A stretch of 64,000 nt of DNA, taken from contig CAVVNF010000026.1 in NCBI GenBank assembly GCA_963749535.1, positions 124,001-188,000 on the forward strand, given 5' to 3'. A program made the position numbers and the translations under genes. Below the pieces are notes generated by a model. That model was not told the origin of the DNA. It did no database searches and saw only the letters and a list, made by a program, of their open reading frames with translations. Positions 46,537 through 55,986 of this stretch are shown here, in pieces (positions within the stretch are counted from its first letter, which is position 1; every line of letters starts with the position of its first letter). The stretch is from Chersky-299 sp963749535 (GTDB lineage: Bacteria > Actinomycetota > Thermoleophilia > RBG-16-64-13).

Positions 46537-47875
46537 GACTCGTCTCCCTCGCGAGATGTCTCTCGAGTCCGGAGTCGCTTCAGCTCGTCGCCGCCACAGC
46601 TCGGGGCCGGCGGTAGGCCCAGCTTCTCCCTGGCTGACGCCCGCCCAGTGCCCAGGACGCCGGTCGACAGGAATGTCTCGTAGCTCGACCGGGTGCCAGC
46701 GGGTGCGTGTCCCTTCTCCCGGGCGAGTCTCTTGAGCTTCTCGAAGACCCCAGCCATGCCGATGCGGCTGTGACAGCGTTCGTAGCACGTCAGGCAGTCC
46801 ACGCATTGCCAGATGCCCGGTCGCTCGAGAACATCCTCCAGGTCGCCGGCGAGGAGATCGCCGATGATCGAGGAGGGTACGAACTCCGGATTAGCCTTGG
46901 CCACCGGACAGTCGGCGTCGCACGCCCGGCAGCCACTGCAGATCTGCAGGTCGACCAGGTCGAAGGATTCGGCCAGAAGCGCCCGTTGATCGAGCTTCGT
47001 CTCCCACTTGGCCAGGAAAGGACCCACGTCCACGCGATGCATCTCCAGCCCCAGTTCCTCGGGGGAGAAGCCCATCGCCAGAGCCAGCAGCTCCGTGATG
47101 TAAAGTACTGGGAGGCCGTCAGCGCCCGTTTCCCTCATCACCGCAGCCTGGTTGAGGTCGAACTGCTGCAGGCAAGAAGGGCAGCAGACGATGAGCGCAT
47201 CGGCGTCCTGGGCCTGTACGTCTTCCAGCTTGTTGCGGCACATGGCCAGCGCGCCTTGCCTGTCGCCCACACGGTCGAGGGCACCGCCGCAGCATTCCAT
47301 CTTGGTCTCATATTCGACTACGGTCGCTCCCAGCGCGCGCACCAACTGTTCGAATTTCGTCGGATTGAGGGGGCTGTCCCAGCGGATGGCCGGGCTCGGC
47401 CGCAGGAGGTGGCATCCATGATGGACGGCCACGCGCATCCCCCCGAGGGGGCGGACGATCCGCTTGCTTAGCGCGGCCGGGCCGATGTCTTCGCTGAGCC
47501 ATTCCACGAGGTGCTGCACGCTCAGCTCTCCGTCGAGCGAGAGTCCGGCGTCGGCCAGCCGCTCGTTGATCCGCTCCCGAAGGCGCCAGTCCACCGTAAG
47601 ATCGGAGAGGCGGACTTGAAGGTGGAATAGCAGCCGTTGCACGGAGTGATGAGGGGGAGATGCTGTCGCTCCGCCAAAGCGAGATTCCGGGCAGCCGTCA
47701 GGTAGAAGGTGTCTTCGTCGGCGGCTCGCACGAGAGTAGCCTCGGGACAGCACGTGAAGCCATCAACATCGACCAACTCCACGCCGAGTTCCTGCATGCA
47801 AAGGCGGGTAGCCTTCTCGACGAAGGGAAAGCGCGCAGGGATAGTACATCCCCAGAAGATGGTCATTCGTCTCAT
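46533..47875 (-). CDS. HdrB-HdrC-type fusion iron-sulfur protein, one frameshift
   Basis: About 447 residues when joined near 47615. The N-terminal HdrB part has two CCG units: WGCTIPARFPFVEKATR, FTCCPE, TPCNGCYSTF; and HHGCHLLRP, MECCGGALDR, CCPSCLQQFDL. Such units bind a noncubane [4Fe-4S] pair in heterodisulfide reductases. The C-terminal HdrC part has two 4Fe-4S motifs, CSGCRACDADCPVA and CVDCLTCYERCHSR. It is the first gene of the glutamate synthase-glnA operon, coupled to the amidotransferase gene by a GTGA overlap. The operon suggests an electron donor role for glutamate synthesis; that is inference. Confidence 0.82.
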
Positions 47876-48042
47876 TGTTGGCTCACCAGTGATCTCGCCG
47901 TCGATCCCTATGCCGGGATCATGATAGTAGGATAGCAGCAGGTATCGCTGGTAGGCTTATCCATATGGACAGTATTTGCCGCCACTTGTTGTACTATTGG
48001 ACCTCTGAGGAACGGCTGGCCGGTGGAGACCCACAGTCGTGC

Positions 48043-49040
48043 TTAGTCCCTCTCGAAAGGGATTCCAAGGCTTCGTGGCGGCAAGACTCGTAGCGACCTG
48101 AGGACGCGCGAAACCCGTTTGCGCGAGCGCTCGGGGAGAGACGCCAGCACTCGGTCGACCCATTCGGCGTTGCCCACGTTGACGAGCAGAAGCGTCAGGA
48201 TCATGAGTGGGAAGGGGCCACCTGCAGCACCTGGGAAGGTATGCCGGGGAGGCTGGGCTGCAAAACAACGCCCAACCACTGGAGAAGACCGAAGAGGTAG
48301 GCGCCGAGGGCCACTCGCACCGGGTTCCAGGCCCCGAAGATAACGATGGCCAGCACGATCCAACCGATTCCGTCCAGCCCCGAGATGGTTCCCTTCCAGC
48401 CCGCCTTGATGCTCAGCGAGAACATAGGTCCGGCGAGGCCGACCAAGGCCCCTCCGAGCGTCGTATACACGTAACGCAGGGTGTTGACCTTCGCTCCACG
48501 CGCGAATGCCGCCTCGGGCCGCTCGCCCACGGCCCGCAGCACCAACCCTGGCCGAGTGCGGTAGATATACCACCAGGCCGCCGCGATGAGCACGAAACTG
48601 AAGTACGTGAGGATGTCCTGCTTGAAGAACAGTGTGCCAAGTATCGGGATGTGGCTGAGCCCGGGGATGGGCAGGGCCGATATCCGCGGGCCCTGGTCGC
48701 CCATGTAGGGGCTGCCGAGAAAGTACGAGAGGTCGCGGCAGAAGAGAGCAAGGACGAAGCCGACCGCCACCTGCGACTGGCGCAGAGTAATACTGCCGAA
48801 TGCCACGACCAAGGCGACCAAGGCTCCGATAACGCAGCCGGACAGGAACCCGAGAATCAGACTGTGGGTGGTCACGGCCACCGCGAAGCTCCCCATGGCG
48901 GAGAGCAAGATCGTCCCGTTTATGGAGAGGTTGATGACCCCAGCCCGCTCGGCGAAGGTCTCGCCGACGCTGGCCACAAGCACCGGGGCCGCGGCTGACA
49001 GCACTCCTCCGAGGCCGATCAGGATCGCGTTCGCGTCCAT
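48043..49040 (-). CDS. BMP-family ABC transporter permease, C-terminal frameshift
   Basis: About 332 residues when the break near 48215 is bridged. It resembles the second permease of nucleoside ABC importers (NupQ/YufQ type): ETFAERAGVINLSINGTILL, VAVGFVLALFCRDLSYFLG and RAVGERPEAAFARGAKVNTLRY. The other frame continues with PLMILTLLLVNVGNAEW, the usual last helix, and ends at 48043. ATG 49040 overlaps the stop of the partner permease (TGATG). The terminal part is basic (LPERSRKRVSRVLRSL). It moves a nucleoside or similar ligand; identity inferred from family. Confidence 0.83.
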
Positions 49041-50215
49041 CAGGCCTCCTCTGGCACGGCGGAGCCGGGAGTGGGCCGAGCGGTATCGGCGGCAGAAGAG
49101 CTAGGTGGGGTAGCGGCCCGGATCCGGCGCAGATAACGCTGCCTAGCTCCTTCCATCAGCACGACGAACAGCACGAGGGCTCCCTGGAGAACGCCAGATA
49201 GCGAGGAATCCAGCTTCAAGACTATCGGCAACTGGATGCTCCCGATGTTGAGCGCGGCAAAGAAGAGTGCCACGGGTGCCACCCAGGTGGCGCGATACCG
49301 GATCAACATGCCTATCATCAGACCAAGGAACCCATAGCCGCTCGAGATGGACGGGATAAGCCGGTGATACACGCTCGTCACCTGCACCGCCCCCGCGAGA
49401 CCGGCGAGGCCGCCACACCAGAGGAATGCCAGCATCCCGTATTGCCACGTGGGCACGCCAAGAAGGAAGGACGCCCGACCGTTGAGCCCGACGGCCTTGA
49501 GCCTGAGTCCGAAGTAGGTGCGGTCCAGGAGGATGTACACGACGAGAACGGCGAGCAACCCCAACCCGAGTGACCAGGGGCTGAGCCGCAACCCAGCTAT
49601 GGTCGGAAGCGAGAACTTGTCTGGGAAAGGCTGCGTTCCGCTCATGGAGCCGATGCCCGGCCGCTTCCACGGCCCGAAGATGAGCCACAAGGTGAGCGCC
49701 GTGGCCACGAAGTTCAACCCCAACCCGCCGAAGATCTCGTTGACCCCGCCAAACGTCTTCAGAGCCCCGGCCAATGCCGCCCAGAGCGCGCCGCCGATTA
49801 CCCCGGCCACCATCGCGACGACGATTACCAAGGCGGGGGAGAGCGACGTATTCATGAGAAGGCGCAACACCCAGGTGGTTAGGATCGCGCCGAGAACGAT
49901 CTGACCCTCCACTCCGATGTTCCAGAGGCCGGCGGCGAATGTGACCAGGACCCCTGCTGCCGCCAGCAGGAGCGGGACCCAGGCCACAAGGACGTCGGAG
50001 AAGTTCGCCACGGAGCCGACCGCGCCTAAGAAGATCTCTTTGTACGCTTCGAAGGGTGGGGCGCCGGCTACCAGCAATATGATCGAGGTGAGCAGAAAGG
50101 CCCCCGCAAGGGCGCCGATCTGGAGCCCCAGGTTTATCCACTTCTGGCGACCGGCGCTGCGCTGTCTTGGGGCTGCGCCAGTGGCCGGGAGGGTGACGCG
50201 GTCGTCAGACACCAC
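49040..50215 (-). CDS. BMP-family ABC transporter permease
   Basis: 391 residues with about ten membrane helices, matching NupP/YufP-type permeases: LLAAAGVLVTFAAGLWNIGVEGQI, split as LLAAAGVLVTF and AGLWNIGVEGQIVLGAI, then INEIFGGLGLNF-type NEIFGGLGLNFVATALTLW and GLRLKAVGLNGRASFLLGVP. It forms the transmembrane pore with the NupQ-like protein. GTG 50215 (or 50212) overlaps the end of the ATPase gene, so the three transporter genes are one transcription unit. The cytosolic C-terminal tail is Ser/Thr/Pro-rich. Confidence 0.88.
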   Translation of the reverse strand: MVSDDRVTLPATGAAPRQRSAGRQKWINLGLQIGALAGAFLLTSIILLVAGAPPFEAYKEIFLGAVGSVANFSDVLVAWVPLLLAAAGVLVTFAAGLWNIGVEGQIVLGAILTTWVLRLLMNTSLSPALVIVVAMVAGVIGGALWAALAGALKTFGGVNEIFGGLGLNFVATALTLWLIFGPWKRPGIGSMSGTQPFPDKFSLPTIAGLRLSPWSLGLGLLAVLVVYILLDRTYFGLRLKAVGLNGRASFLLGVPTWQYGMLAFLWCGGLAGLAGAVQVTSVYHRLIPSISSGYGFLGLMIGMLIRYRATWVAPVALFFAALNIGSIQLPIVLKLDSSLSGVLQGALVLFVVLMEGARQRYLRRIRAATPPSSSAADTARPTPGSAVPEEA

Positions 50216-51668
50216 GTCCCCCGATCAATTGTCCGAGTTCATCGACACTGGTCGTAGCGGCGTCGAGCGGAGCGGAGACCCGGCCCGAGAAGAAGACCAG
50301 GATTCGGTCGCTGTAGCGGAGTAACTCGTCGAGGTCGCTCGAGGTGAAAAGGATCGCTCCGCCCCCGATACAGCGCTCTTTCAGCTTGCCCCACAGGTAT
50401 ATGACGGACTCGATGTCAAGGCCGCGAGTGGGGTGCTCCAATAGGAGCAGTTTGGCCCTTTCTCTGACCAAGGCCAACAGCGCCCGCTGCTGGTTGCCTC
50501 CCGACAGAGACTCCACGCGGTTCCCAGGCGTCCCTCGGATGTTGAACTCGGCGATGCGTTTCTCCGCCAGCCGCCGGCCCTTCTCCCTATCGATGAACAT
50601 CCCGCCCTCTTTGTTTGTAAGAAGGAAATGCTCGGTAAGGGTCAGACCCGGAATAAGGCCCTCCTCCAGCCGCGACGCGGGAACGTAGGCTACGCCCCGC
50701 TTCTTGAAATAGCGGTAGGGCTTGCCGGTGAGATCAGCGTCCCTGAACGTGATGCGGCCTTCCACCGTGGGAACAAGCCCAGCGCATGCTCGTAGCAGCA
50801 GGCTTTGGCCACTTCCTTCCATGCCTGCCAACCCGATGGTCTCGCCCGCGCGAACGGCAAAGTCCAGGCCGTTTAGCCGCAGACGACCGCGCTCCACCCC
50901 GACCGAAGACAGCTCTAGAACGGGCGCCCCCGGTGCACACGGCATGCGTTCCCCCGGGGAGACTTGCCGGGAGAACATCATGGTGACGAGCTGGTCGACG
51001 TCGAAGGGGGGCAGCGCTTCGCCGACCAGGCGCCCCTGACGCAGCACGGCCACCCGCGTGCACAGCTCCTGCACCTCCTCCAGTTTGTGAGAGACGAAGA
51101 TGACGGTCTTGCCTTGTTCCGCGAGACGGTGGAGCGTGCTGAACAACACGGCGCGCTGCGCGGCGCTGATGCCTGTCGTGGGTTCGTCAAGTATGAGGAC
51201 CCGTGCGCCTAGCCACAAGAGTCTCAGTAGTTCGAGTTGTTGGCGTTCCCCGACTGTGAGGGAACCGACCTCGGCCCTCAGGTCGATGACGAGGCCGAGT
51301 GATCTCGCCACCTCAGTGATGGCGGCGGCAGCCTCGCGCCGTCGGGGGACGAGTCCGCCCGGCGCCCCGATAAGCAGGTTGTCCACGACGCTCATCGGGG
51401 GGAAGTCCAACGGGTCCTGGTGCAACATGCCAACGCCGTGCTTTATCGCATCCGCGGGAGAGCGCATCGCTGCGAGCTCGCCGTCCAGGAAGATCTCGCC
51501 GCGGTCGGCCGGCTGGAAGCCGGACACGATCTTCATGAGCGTGCTCTTGCCGGCGCCGTTCTCGCCTAAGATCCCTTGGATCGACCCGGCAGGGACCGTG
51601 AGGGTGATGCCATCATTAGCCCTGACGGGTCCGAAGTACTTGCGGATGTCTTTGAGACGGACTTCCAT
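50205..51668 (-). CDS. BMP-family ABC transporter ATPase with two nucleotide-binding domains
   Basis: 487 residues with two fused ABC domains, as in NupO/RbsA-like proteins. First domain: Walker A GENGAGKSTLMKI, signature LTVGERQQLELLRLLW, Walker B RVLILDEPTTG. Second domain: a degenerate Walker A GMEGSGQSLLL, signature SLSGGNQQRALLALV and LLLLEHPTRGLD. The second Walker A lacks the usual Lys (Gln instead), so only the first site is likely to hydrolyse ATP, a common asymmetry in the family. It powers the two permeases encoded downstream. ATG 51668. A strong hairpin separates it from the binding-protein gene. Confidence 0.92.
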   Translation of the reverse strand: MEVRLKDIRKYFGPVRANDGITLTVPAGSIQGILGENGAGKSTLMKIVSGFQPADRGEIFLDGELAAMRSPADAIKHGVGMLHQDPLDFPPMSVVDNLLIGAPGGLVPRRREAAAAITEVARSLGLVIDLRAEVGSLTVGERQQLELLRLLWLGARVLILDEPTTGISAAQRAVLFSTLHRLAEQGKTVIFVSHKLEEVQELCTRVAVLRQGRLVGEALPPFDVDQLVTMMFSRQVSPGERMPCAPGAPVLELSSVGVERGRLRLNGLDFAVRAGETIGLAGMEGSGQSLLLRACAGLVPTVEGRITFRDADLTGKPYRYFKKRGVAYVPASRLEEGLIPGLTLTEHFLLTNKEGGMFIDREKGRRLAEKRIAEFNIRGTPGNRVESLSGGNQQRALLALVRERAKLLLLEHPTRGLDIESVIYLWGKLKERCIGGGAILFTSSDLDELLRYSDRILVFFSGRVSAPLDAATTSVDELGQLIGGRGV

Positions 51669-51683
51669 GCTTTCAACAAATCA

Positions 51684-51714
51684 GAAAGGGGAGACCGGTC
51701 CGGTCTCCCCTTTC
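51684..51714 (-). terminator. Hairpin between binding-protein and ATPase genes
   Basis: Perfect 15-bp inverted repeat around a single central T (51699), arms GAAAGGGGAGACCGG and its complement. It lies 35 bases after the binding-protein stop and 16 bases before the ATPase start, so it probably causes partial termination or stabilises the upstream mRNA. Confidence 0.75.
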
Positions 51715-51748
51715 TTGGACCCTTCCTTTGTCAGCCGCGGATGAGAAC

Positions 51749-53065
51749 CTATTTGGAAACGCTCTGGCCTTCCATGCCCTGTAAGAGCTGGGGTAGGTAC
51801 CAGATCTGAAGGTCGGTCGCTGCTTCCCCATCCTTCAAATACACGGTGCCGTCCTGAAGATTCAGCGGGCCTTTCCAGAGGTTCAGACCGCCTGCGAGCG
51901 CCTTCACGAAGTCATCCACTCCTGCGGAGGCGTCGGCAGACAGTGCTTTGCCCTTGGCGAAGCCGACGGCGGAAGTATCCGGGTTGTTGATGTCGGTCCA
52001 ATCTGGGCCGTTCCATTCGAAGAAGCTGGTCCATTTTCCGTCACGGGCGTCGGTGATAGCCTTCAGATAGGCCGGACCCCAGTTGAAGTAAGGGACGCCA
52101 AGCGCAACGTTCGGAGCTTCGTCGATCGCGCCGGCGAAGTCATACGGGATCGCGTAGACCGGCTTGGCCGCGGTTGAGAGTTTGCCCGCTTCGACCAGTG
52201 CTTCGGTGGTATCGATGCCTGAGACCACCACGTCGTAGCCCTGGTTGTAGAAGTTGTCTGCCACCTGCGTCGGGTCTGAGGTGACGCCCGGGATGTTGAA
52301 CCAGTAGCCGATCCAGTTGACGGTGAACTTCAGCTGCGCCGGGTCTTTGTGGAGCACCTGGGTCCATTCATATTTCGCACCCAGATAGACCGAGGAAGCC
52401 AGGCGACGGGTCTCGTCATTGATCAGCGGACCAAGGTACGCGATCTTCCCGGTCTTGGTGGTGAGGGCGGCTGCTGCCCCGGCGATCTCCTTGCCGTACT
52501 CCATCCTGCCCATGATATTGCTCAGGCTGGGCAGGTTCTGGTAGTCCTTGCCTTCTTTCCAAGCGGTGTCGCCGGAGGTGAAGATCGCAGGGATGTCAGG
52601 GTGCGCTTTTGCGAACGCGATGGCGCCGTCTTTCATGTCGTCGGAGCTGAAGATGACCATCTTCGCGCCTTTGGCGACTAGGTCTTCAGCCAGTTGGTCG
52701 GGGGTGGTACCCGGCCGGTCGGACGAGTTGACTTTGTCGACGTAGATCATCTTCGCGCCGGGAAGCTTGGACTCGACGTATTTCCCCGCGTCGTAGTTCG
52801 CTTCGCTCCAGCCGTGGTCGTTGTACGGGCCGACCAGGAGCATGCCGAAGGTGTATTCCTGAGCGGCGGCTTGGGTAGTCCCGGTAGTGCTTGCGGTAGT
52901 ACTAGGCTCTGAAGCCGAGGTCGGGGTCGTGCTGGAAGGAGCTGCGGCAGTCGTGGTGGTGGTCGTCGCGGACGAGCCGCAGGCGCAGGCCAGCAGGCTG
53001 ACGGCAACGAGCAGGAGCACGACTACGCTGCATATGAGGACGCGGCGTGGCTTGAATGCGGACAT
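51749..53065 (-). CDS. BMP-family (PnrA-like) nucleoside-binding lipoprotein
   Basis: About 438 residues. A signal peptide (RRVLICSVVVLLLVAVSLL) ends in the lipobox LLACACGSS. A Thr/Ala/Ser/Pro linker of about 45 residues follows, then the BMP domain: FGMLLVGPYNDHGWSEANYDAG, AKMVIFSSDDMKDGAIAFA and a GYDVVVSGIDTTEALVEAG segment. BMP proteins bind purine nucleosides or related ligands and deliver them to the two permeases. The longer frame begins at 53113, but ATG 53065 directly precedes the signal peptide. First gene of a four-gene importer operon. Confidence 0.9.
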   Translation of the reverse strand: MSAFKPRRVLICSVVVLLLVAVSLLACACGSSATTTTTTAAAPSSTTPTSASEPSTTASTTGTTQAAAQEYTFGMLLVGPYNDHGWSEANYDAGKYVESKLPGAKMIYVDKVNSSDRPGTTPDQLAEDLVAKGAKMVIFSSDDMKDGAIAFAKAHPDIPAIFTSGDTAWKEGKDYQNLPSLSNIMGRMEYGKEIAGAAAALTTKTGKIAYLGPLINDETRRLASSVYLGAKYEWTQVLHKDPAQLKFTVNWIGYWFNIPGVTSDPTQVADNFYNQGYDVVVSGIDTTEALVEAGKLSTAAKPVYAIPYDFAGAIDEAPNVALGVPYFNWGPAYLKAITDARDGKWTSFFEWNGPDWTDINNPDTSAVGFAKGKALSADASAGVDDFVKALAGGLNLWKGPLNLQDGTVYLKDGEAATDLQIWYLPQLLQGMEGQSVSK

Positions 53066-53354
53066 TGGGGAGAGCACCTCACACTTCGTGTTCAGACTTG
53101 CGGTAACGGGCAAGCATGCGGAAAACCGCGGACTCTAGTGGCTCCCGACCTCCTTTCGCTCCCTACCTCATCACAAGCCAAAGCCCTGGGACTCTGACGG
53201 TGGACGCACCCCATTCTAAACACTAAGGGCCGTCGTGTACCAGCGCCCGGGAGGGCGTCCGTGACTCGAAGCGCGTTTCGAAGATGAAGTCTTGCGTGGA
53301 GAGCCGGCTGCGGGGTCCCTATGTTGCAGCGCGACCCGGCGTCCTTCCGTCGAG

Positions 53355-54968
53355 TCAGAAGTCGATTATCTTGATCTCGTAGATCTCATCGAACTCGAGG
53401 CAGCGGTCGATCGCGCTCTGCGGGACGTCGTTGTCCACATTGAGGATCATGATGGCGTCTCTGGAGCCGTCGATGGCGCCGTCGGACGTGACCATCTTGG
53501 AGATGTTGACGCTGTATTCGCCCATGGTCGAACCGACCCGGCCGATGACCCCGGGGACGTTGTGGTGCGGTATATATGCGAGCCTGCCCTCAGGGACGAA
53601 CATGATCTTGTATGGGCCGATCTGGACGATCCGAGCGTGCTTGCGCTCGAGAACCGTACCGGCGATAACGAACTCCCGTCCGTCCCCTTCGGTGACGATC
53701 ATGCTGATGAGGTTGCGGTAGTCACCGCTCTCCAGGGAGATGGTCTCCTTGACCTCTATGCCGATCTGCTCGGCGAGGAAGTTGGCGTTCACGAAGTTGA
53801 CGTTGCCGGGGACCATGCTACCCTCGAGGATGCCTTTGAGGGCCACTACAGAGAGGATCTTGGCGTCCGCGGGCTCGTCGATCTCCTTGCCTGCAAAGAC
53901 CACTTCCAGCTTCTTCACGCTCTCGCGCCGGATCTGACTGTACAGACTGCCCATGCGCTCCGTGAGGTGGATGAACGCCTGCAGCTTGAGAAAGGATTCC
54001 TCACTGAGAGTCGGGATATTGACCGCGTTCTTCACGATCTCCCCCTTCAGCCCGGCAATCACCTCTGCGACCACCTCTTCACCTACCCGCACCGAGGCCT
54101 CGAAGGTCGAGGCTCCGAGGTGTGGAGTGCCCACCACGGTGTCGAACTCGTAGAGGGGGTGCGATTCCTGGGGCTCGTGGAGCCACGTGTCCACGCCCAG
54201 GGAAGCGATGTGTCCGGACTTGAGCCCGCGGTACAGCGCCTCCTCGTTGAAGAGACCGCCCCGCGCGCAATTGACCAACCTCACTCCCTGTTTCATCATC
54301 GCGATCTGCGCGTCGCCTACTATGTTGATGGTCTCTTTGTTGCGCGGCGCGTGGATGGTGATGAAGTCCGCCTCGCGGAGTAGCTCTTCGAGAGAGCTCT
54401 TCTTCTCCACGCTCAGATTGGCGAAGCGCGAGTCGGGGATGTACGGGTCGTACGCGATCACCCGCATCGCGAAGCCCCGCGCCCGCTGGGACACCAGTCC
54501 GCCGATCCGGCCCAGCCCGATGATGCCCAGTGTCTTCGCATACAGCTCGCTTCCCTCAAACTGTTTGCGGCCCCACCGGCCGCTCTTGATGAAGCGGTCG
54601 GCCCAGGGGATGTTGCGGCTGCTCGCCAGCAGATGGCCCATGGTGATCTCTGCCGCTGAGACGATGTTGCTCTCCGGTGTGTTGCAGACGATGACGCCTT
54701 TCTCGGTGGCGCAGGGCACCGAGATGTTGTCCAGGCCCGATCCCGCGCGACCAACGATCCGCAGCTTCACAGCAACGTCGAGGAGTTCCTTGTCGATGAG
54801 GGTCTCGCTCCGCACGATGATGCCGTCGTACTCGGGGATGATGGCAAGGAGCTCTTCCCGGGGCAGGCGATACTTGACATCCACCTGGCAGGCCGCCGAT
54901 AACATGCCGATAGCGTGCTCGTCGAGCAGTTCGGCCACCAGCACCCTAGCGTCTCTCAGGTCGCCCAA
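53355..54968 (-). CDS. serA: D-3-phosphoglycerate dehydrogenase
   Basis: 537 residues in the long SerA layout: substrate domain (VLVAELLDEHAIGML; IIVRSETLIDKELLD; GRAGSGLDNI), NAD domain (GIIGLGRIGGLVSQRARGF; MKQGVRLVNCARGG; TPHLGAST with the catalytic His), an intervening domain, and a C-terminal ACT domain (HNVPGVIGRVGSTMGEYSVNIS) used for serine feedback. First step of serine synthesis. Start is TTG 54968, with GGAGG at the right distance. It stands alone downstream of the thioredoxin-reductase gene and its hairpin. Confidence 0.96.
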   Translation of the reverse strand: MGDLRDARVLVAELLDEHAIGMLSAACQVDVKYRLPREELLAIIPEYDGIIVRSETLIDKELLDVAVKLRIVGRAGSGLDNISVPCATEKGVIVCNTPESNIVSAAEITMGHLLASSRNIPWADRFIKSGRWGRKQFEGSELYAKTLGIIGLGRIGGLVSQRARGFAMRVIAYDPYIPDSRFANLSVEKKSSLEELLREADFITIHAPRNKETINIVGDAQIAMMKQGVRLVNCARGGLFNEEALYRGLKSGHIASLGVDTWLHEPQESHPLYEFDTVVGTPHLGASTFEASVRVGEEVVAEVIAGLKGEIVKNAVNIPTLSEESFLKLQAFIHLTERMGSLYSQIRRESVKKLEVVFAGKEIDEPADAKILSVVALKGILEGSMVPGNVNFVNANFLAEQIGIEVKETISLESGDYRNLISMIVTEGDGREFVIAGTVLERKHARIVQIGPYKIMFVPEGRLAYIPHHNVPGVIGRVGSTMGEYSVNISKMVTSDGAIDGSRDAIMILNVDNDVPQSAIDRCLEFDEIYEIKIIDF

Positions 54969-55197
54969 AACGTCCTCCGTGTGTTGGCCCGCGGCTATCC
55001 GGACCCACCGGCCCGGGACGGAATCATCGGTACGCGCGCCGGAGCTGGAAGCGGGCGAACGGCTGGACGCGCGCGGTTAACTAGGCTAGCACACCGGCCG
55101 CATCCCATTCCATTCGCCCATCGTCGCGGGCGCCCTTCGGGCCGGATGGGTCTTCGGGCCGGCTCAGTGTTTGGGCCGGGTCATTAGGAAGAAACGA

Positions 55198-55219
55198 GCG
55201 GCGGGCTCGCGCCCGCCGC
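55198..55219 (-). terminator. Hairpin terminator after the glutaredoxin/FTR pair
   Basis: 9-bp stem GCGGCGGGC/GCCCGCCGC with a 4-base loop, 40 bases past the FTR stop on the minus strand, followed by a T-rich stretch. Confidence 0.65.
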
Positions 55220-55258
55220 CGGAAGACACGCCTGCCCGATCGACGCGGAACCGGTCCG

Positions 55259-55591
55259 TCAGTAGGAAATCTTGTCCAGGGGCCGCCGCTCCGGCACCGC
55301 GGCGTGTGGGATCTTCCCTTCGTTCCAGTCCTTCGAGACGTAAAGCTGGCAGTAGCAGCTTCCGTACTCCGCCACATCCGGCTCCCGGTAGTCGCACGGG
55401 CAGGTTATGTCTCTGTCCGCCTCGCGATCGCCGGACGCGAGCCGGCACGGGCAGCACATGTAGCCGTATCGCTCCTTGTTTCGAAGCAGCCCGGCCAGGA
55501 GGTCCATCACCATCGCGTGGTCGTTGCTGAAGAAGTAGCCTTTGCGCTCGTTGACCGGTTCAAGCCGCTCGTATAGTTCTTGAGCGTCCAT
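55259..55591 (-). CDS. Ferredoxin:thioredoxin reductase catalytic chain-like protein
   Basis: 110 residues with the FTR catalytic pattern: YGYMCCPCRLA, then DITCPCDYREPDV, then GSCYCQLYV. These CPC/CxC cysteines bind a [4Fe-4S] cluster next to a redox-active disulfide and pass ferredoxin electrons to thioredoxin-like proteins. The open frame is longer, but ATG 55591, overlapping the glutaredoxin stop (TGATG), starts the domain. No variable chain is present, as usual in non-photosynthetic bacteria. The glutaredoxin encoded just upstream is the probable partner. Confidence 0.9.
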   Translation of the reverse strand: MDAQELYERLEPVNERKGYFFSNDHAMVMDLLAGLLRNKERYGYMCCPCRLASGDREADRDITCPCDYREPDVAEYGSCYCQLYVSKDWNEGKIPHAAVPERRPLDKISY

Positions 55592-55845
55592 CACAGACCC
55601 AGAGCCTCCAGGATCTCCAGCTCTCGGTAGCCGACGATGACCTTGTCCCCGATCACGAGGGTGGGAAAGGCACACTGCGGATTGATCTTCCGGACCTCGT
55701 CCAAAGTCTTGTTCATCTCATCCTTGGGCAGGAGATCGACATCCACAAAGTCGTACTCCACTTTGTTGTCGTCCAAGAGTCTCTTAGTGTTCTTGCAATG
55801 GCCGCACGTGCTCAAGGCGTACAGAAAGACCTTCGGTTGCGCCAT
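55591..55845 (-). CDS. Glutaredoxin-family protein
   Basis: 84 residues with a thioredoxin fold: KVFLYALSTCGHCKNTKRLL (redox CGHC), then CAFPTLVIGDKVIVGYRE with the cis-Pro. ATG 55845 has GGAGGAG upstream; an earlier in-frame start at 55902 lacks support. Overlapping the FTR catalytic-chain gene, it is likely reduced by that protein from ferredoxin rather than by glutathione. The CGHC active site resembles glutaredoxin-like or NrdH-like electron donors. Confidence 0.9.
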   Translation of the reverse strand: MAQPKVFLYALSTCGHCKNTKRLLDDNKVEYDFVDVDLLPKDEMNKTLDEVRKINPQCAFPTLVIGDKVIVGYRELEILEALGL

Positions 55846-55986
55846 ATCTGTTACTCCTCCTCTGTCGGTTGGCGGACTGCCGCCATGGCTGGCGGTTGTC
55901 ACTCTCTAGTTCCAGGGAGACATACCCTTGCCGGTCCAACATTATGCCCGCCACTCCATCCACTCCCCGGTATCCGCAAGCGCCAC

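Noticed and set aside
46537..46806. N-terminal extension of the amidotransferase subunit
   Set aside because: It overlaps the HdrBC-like gene and reads as Arg/Gly-rich noise; GTG 46536 or ATG 46470 fits the family start.
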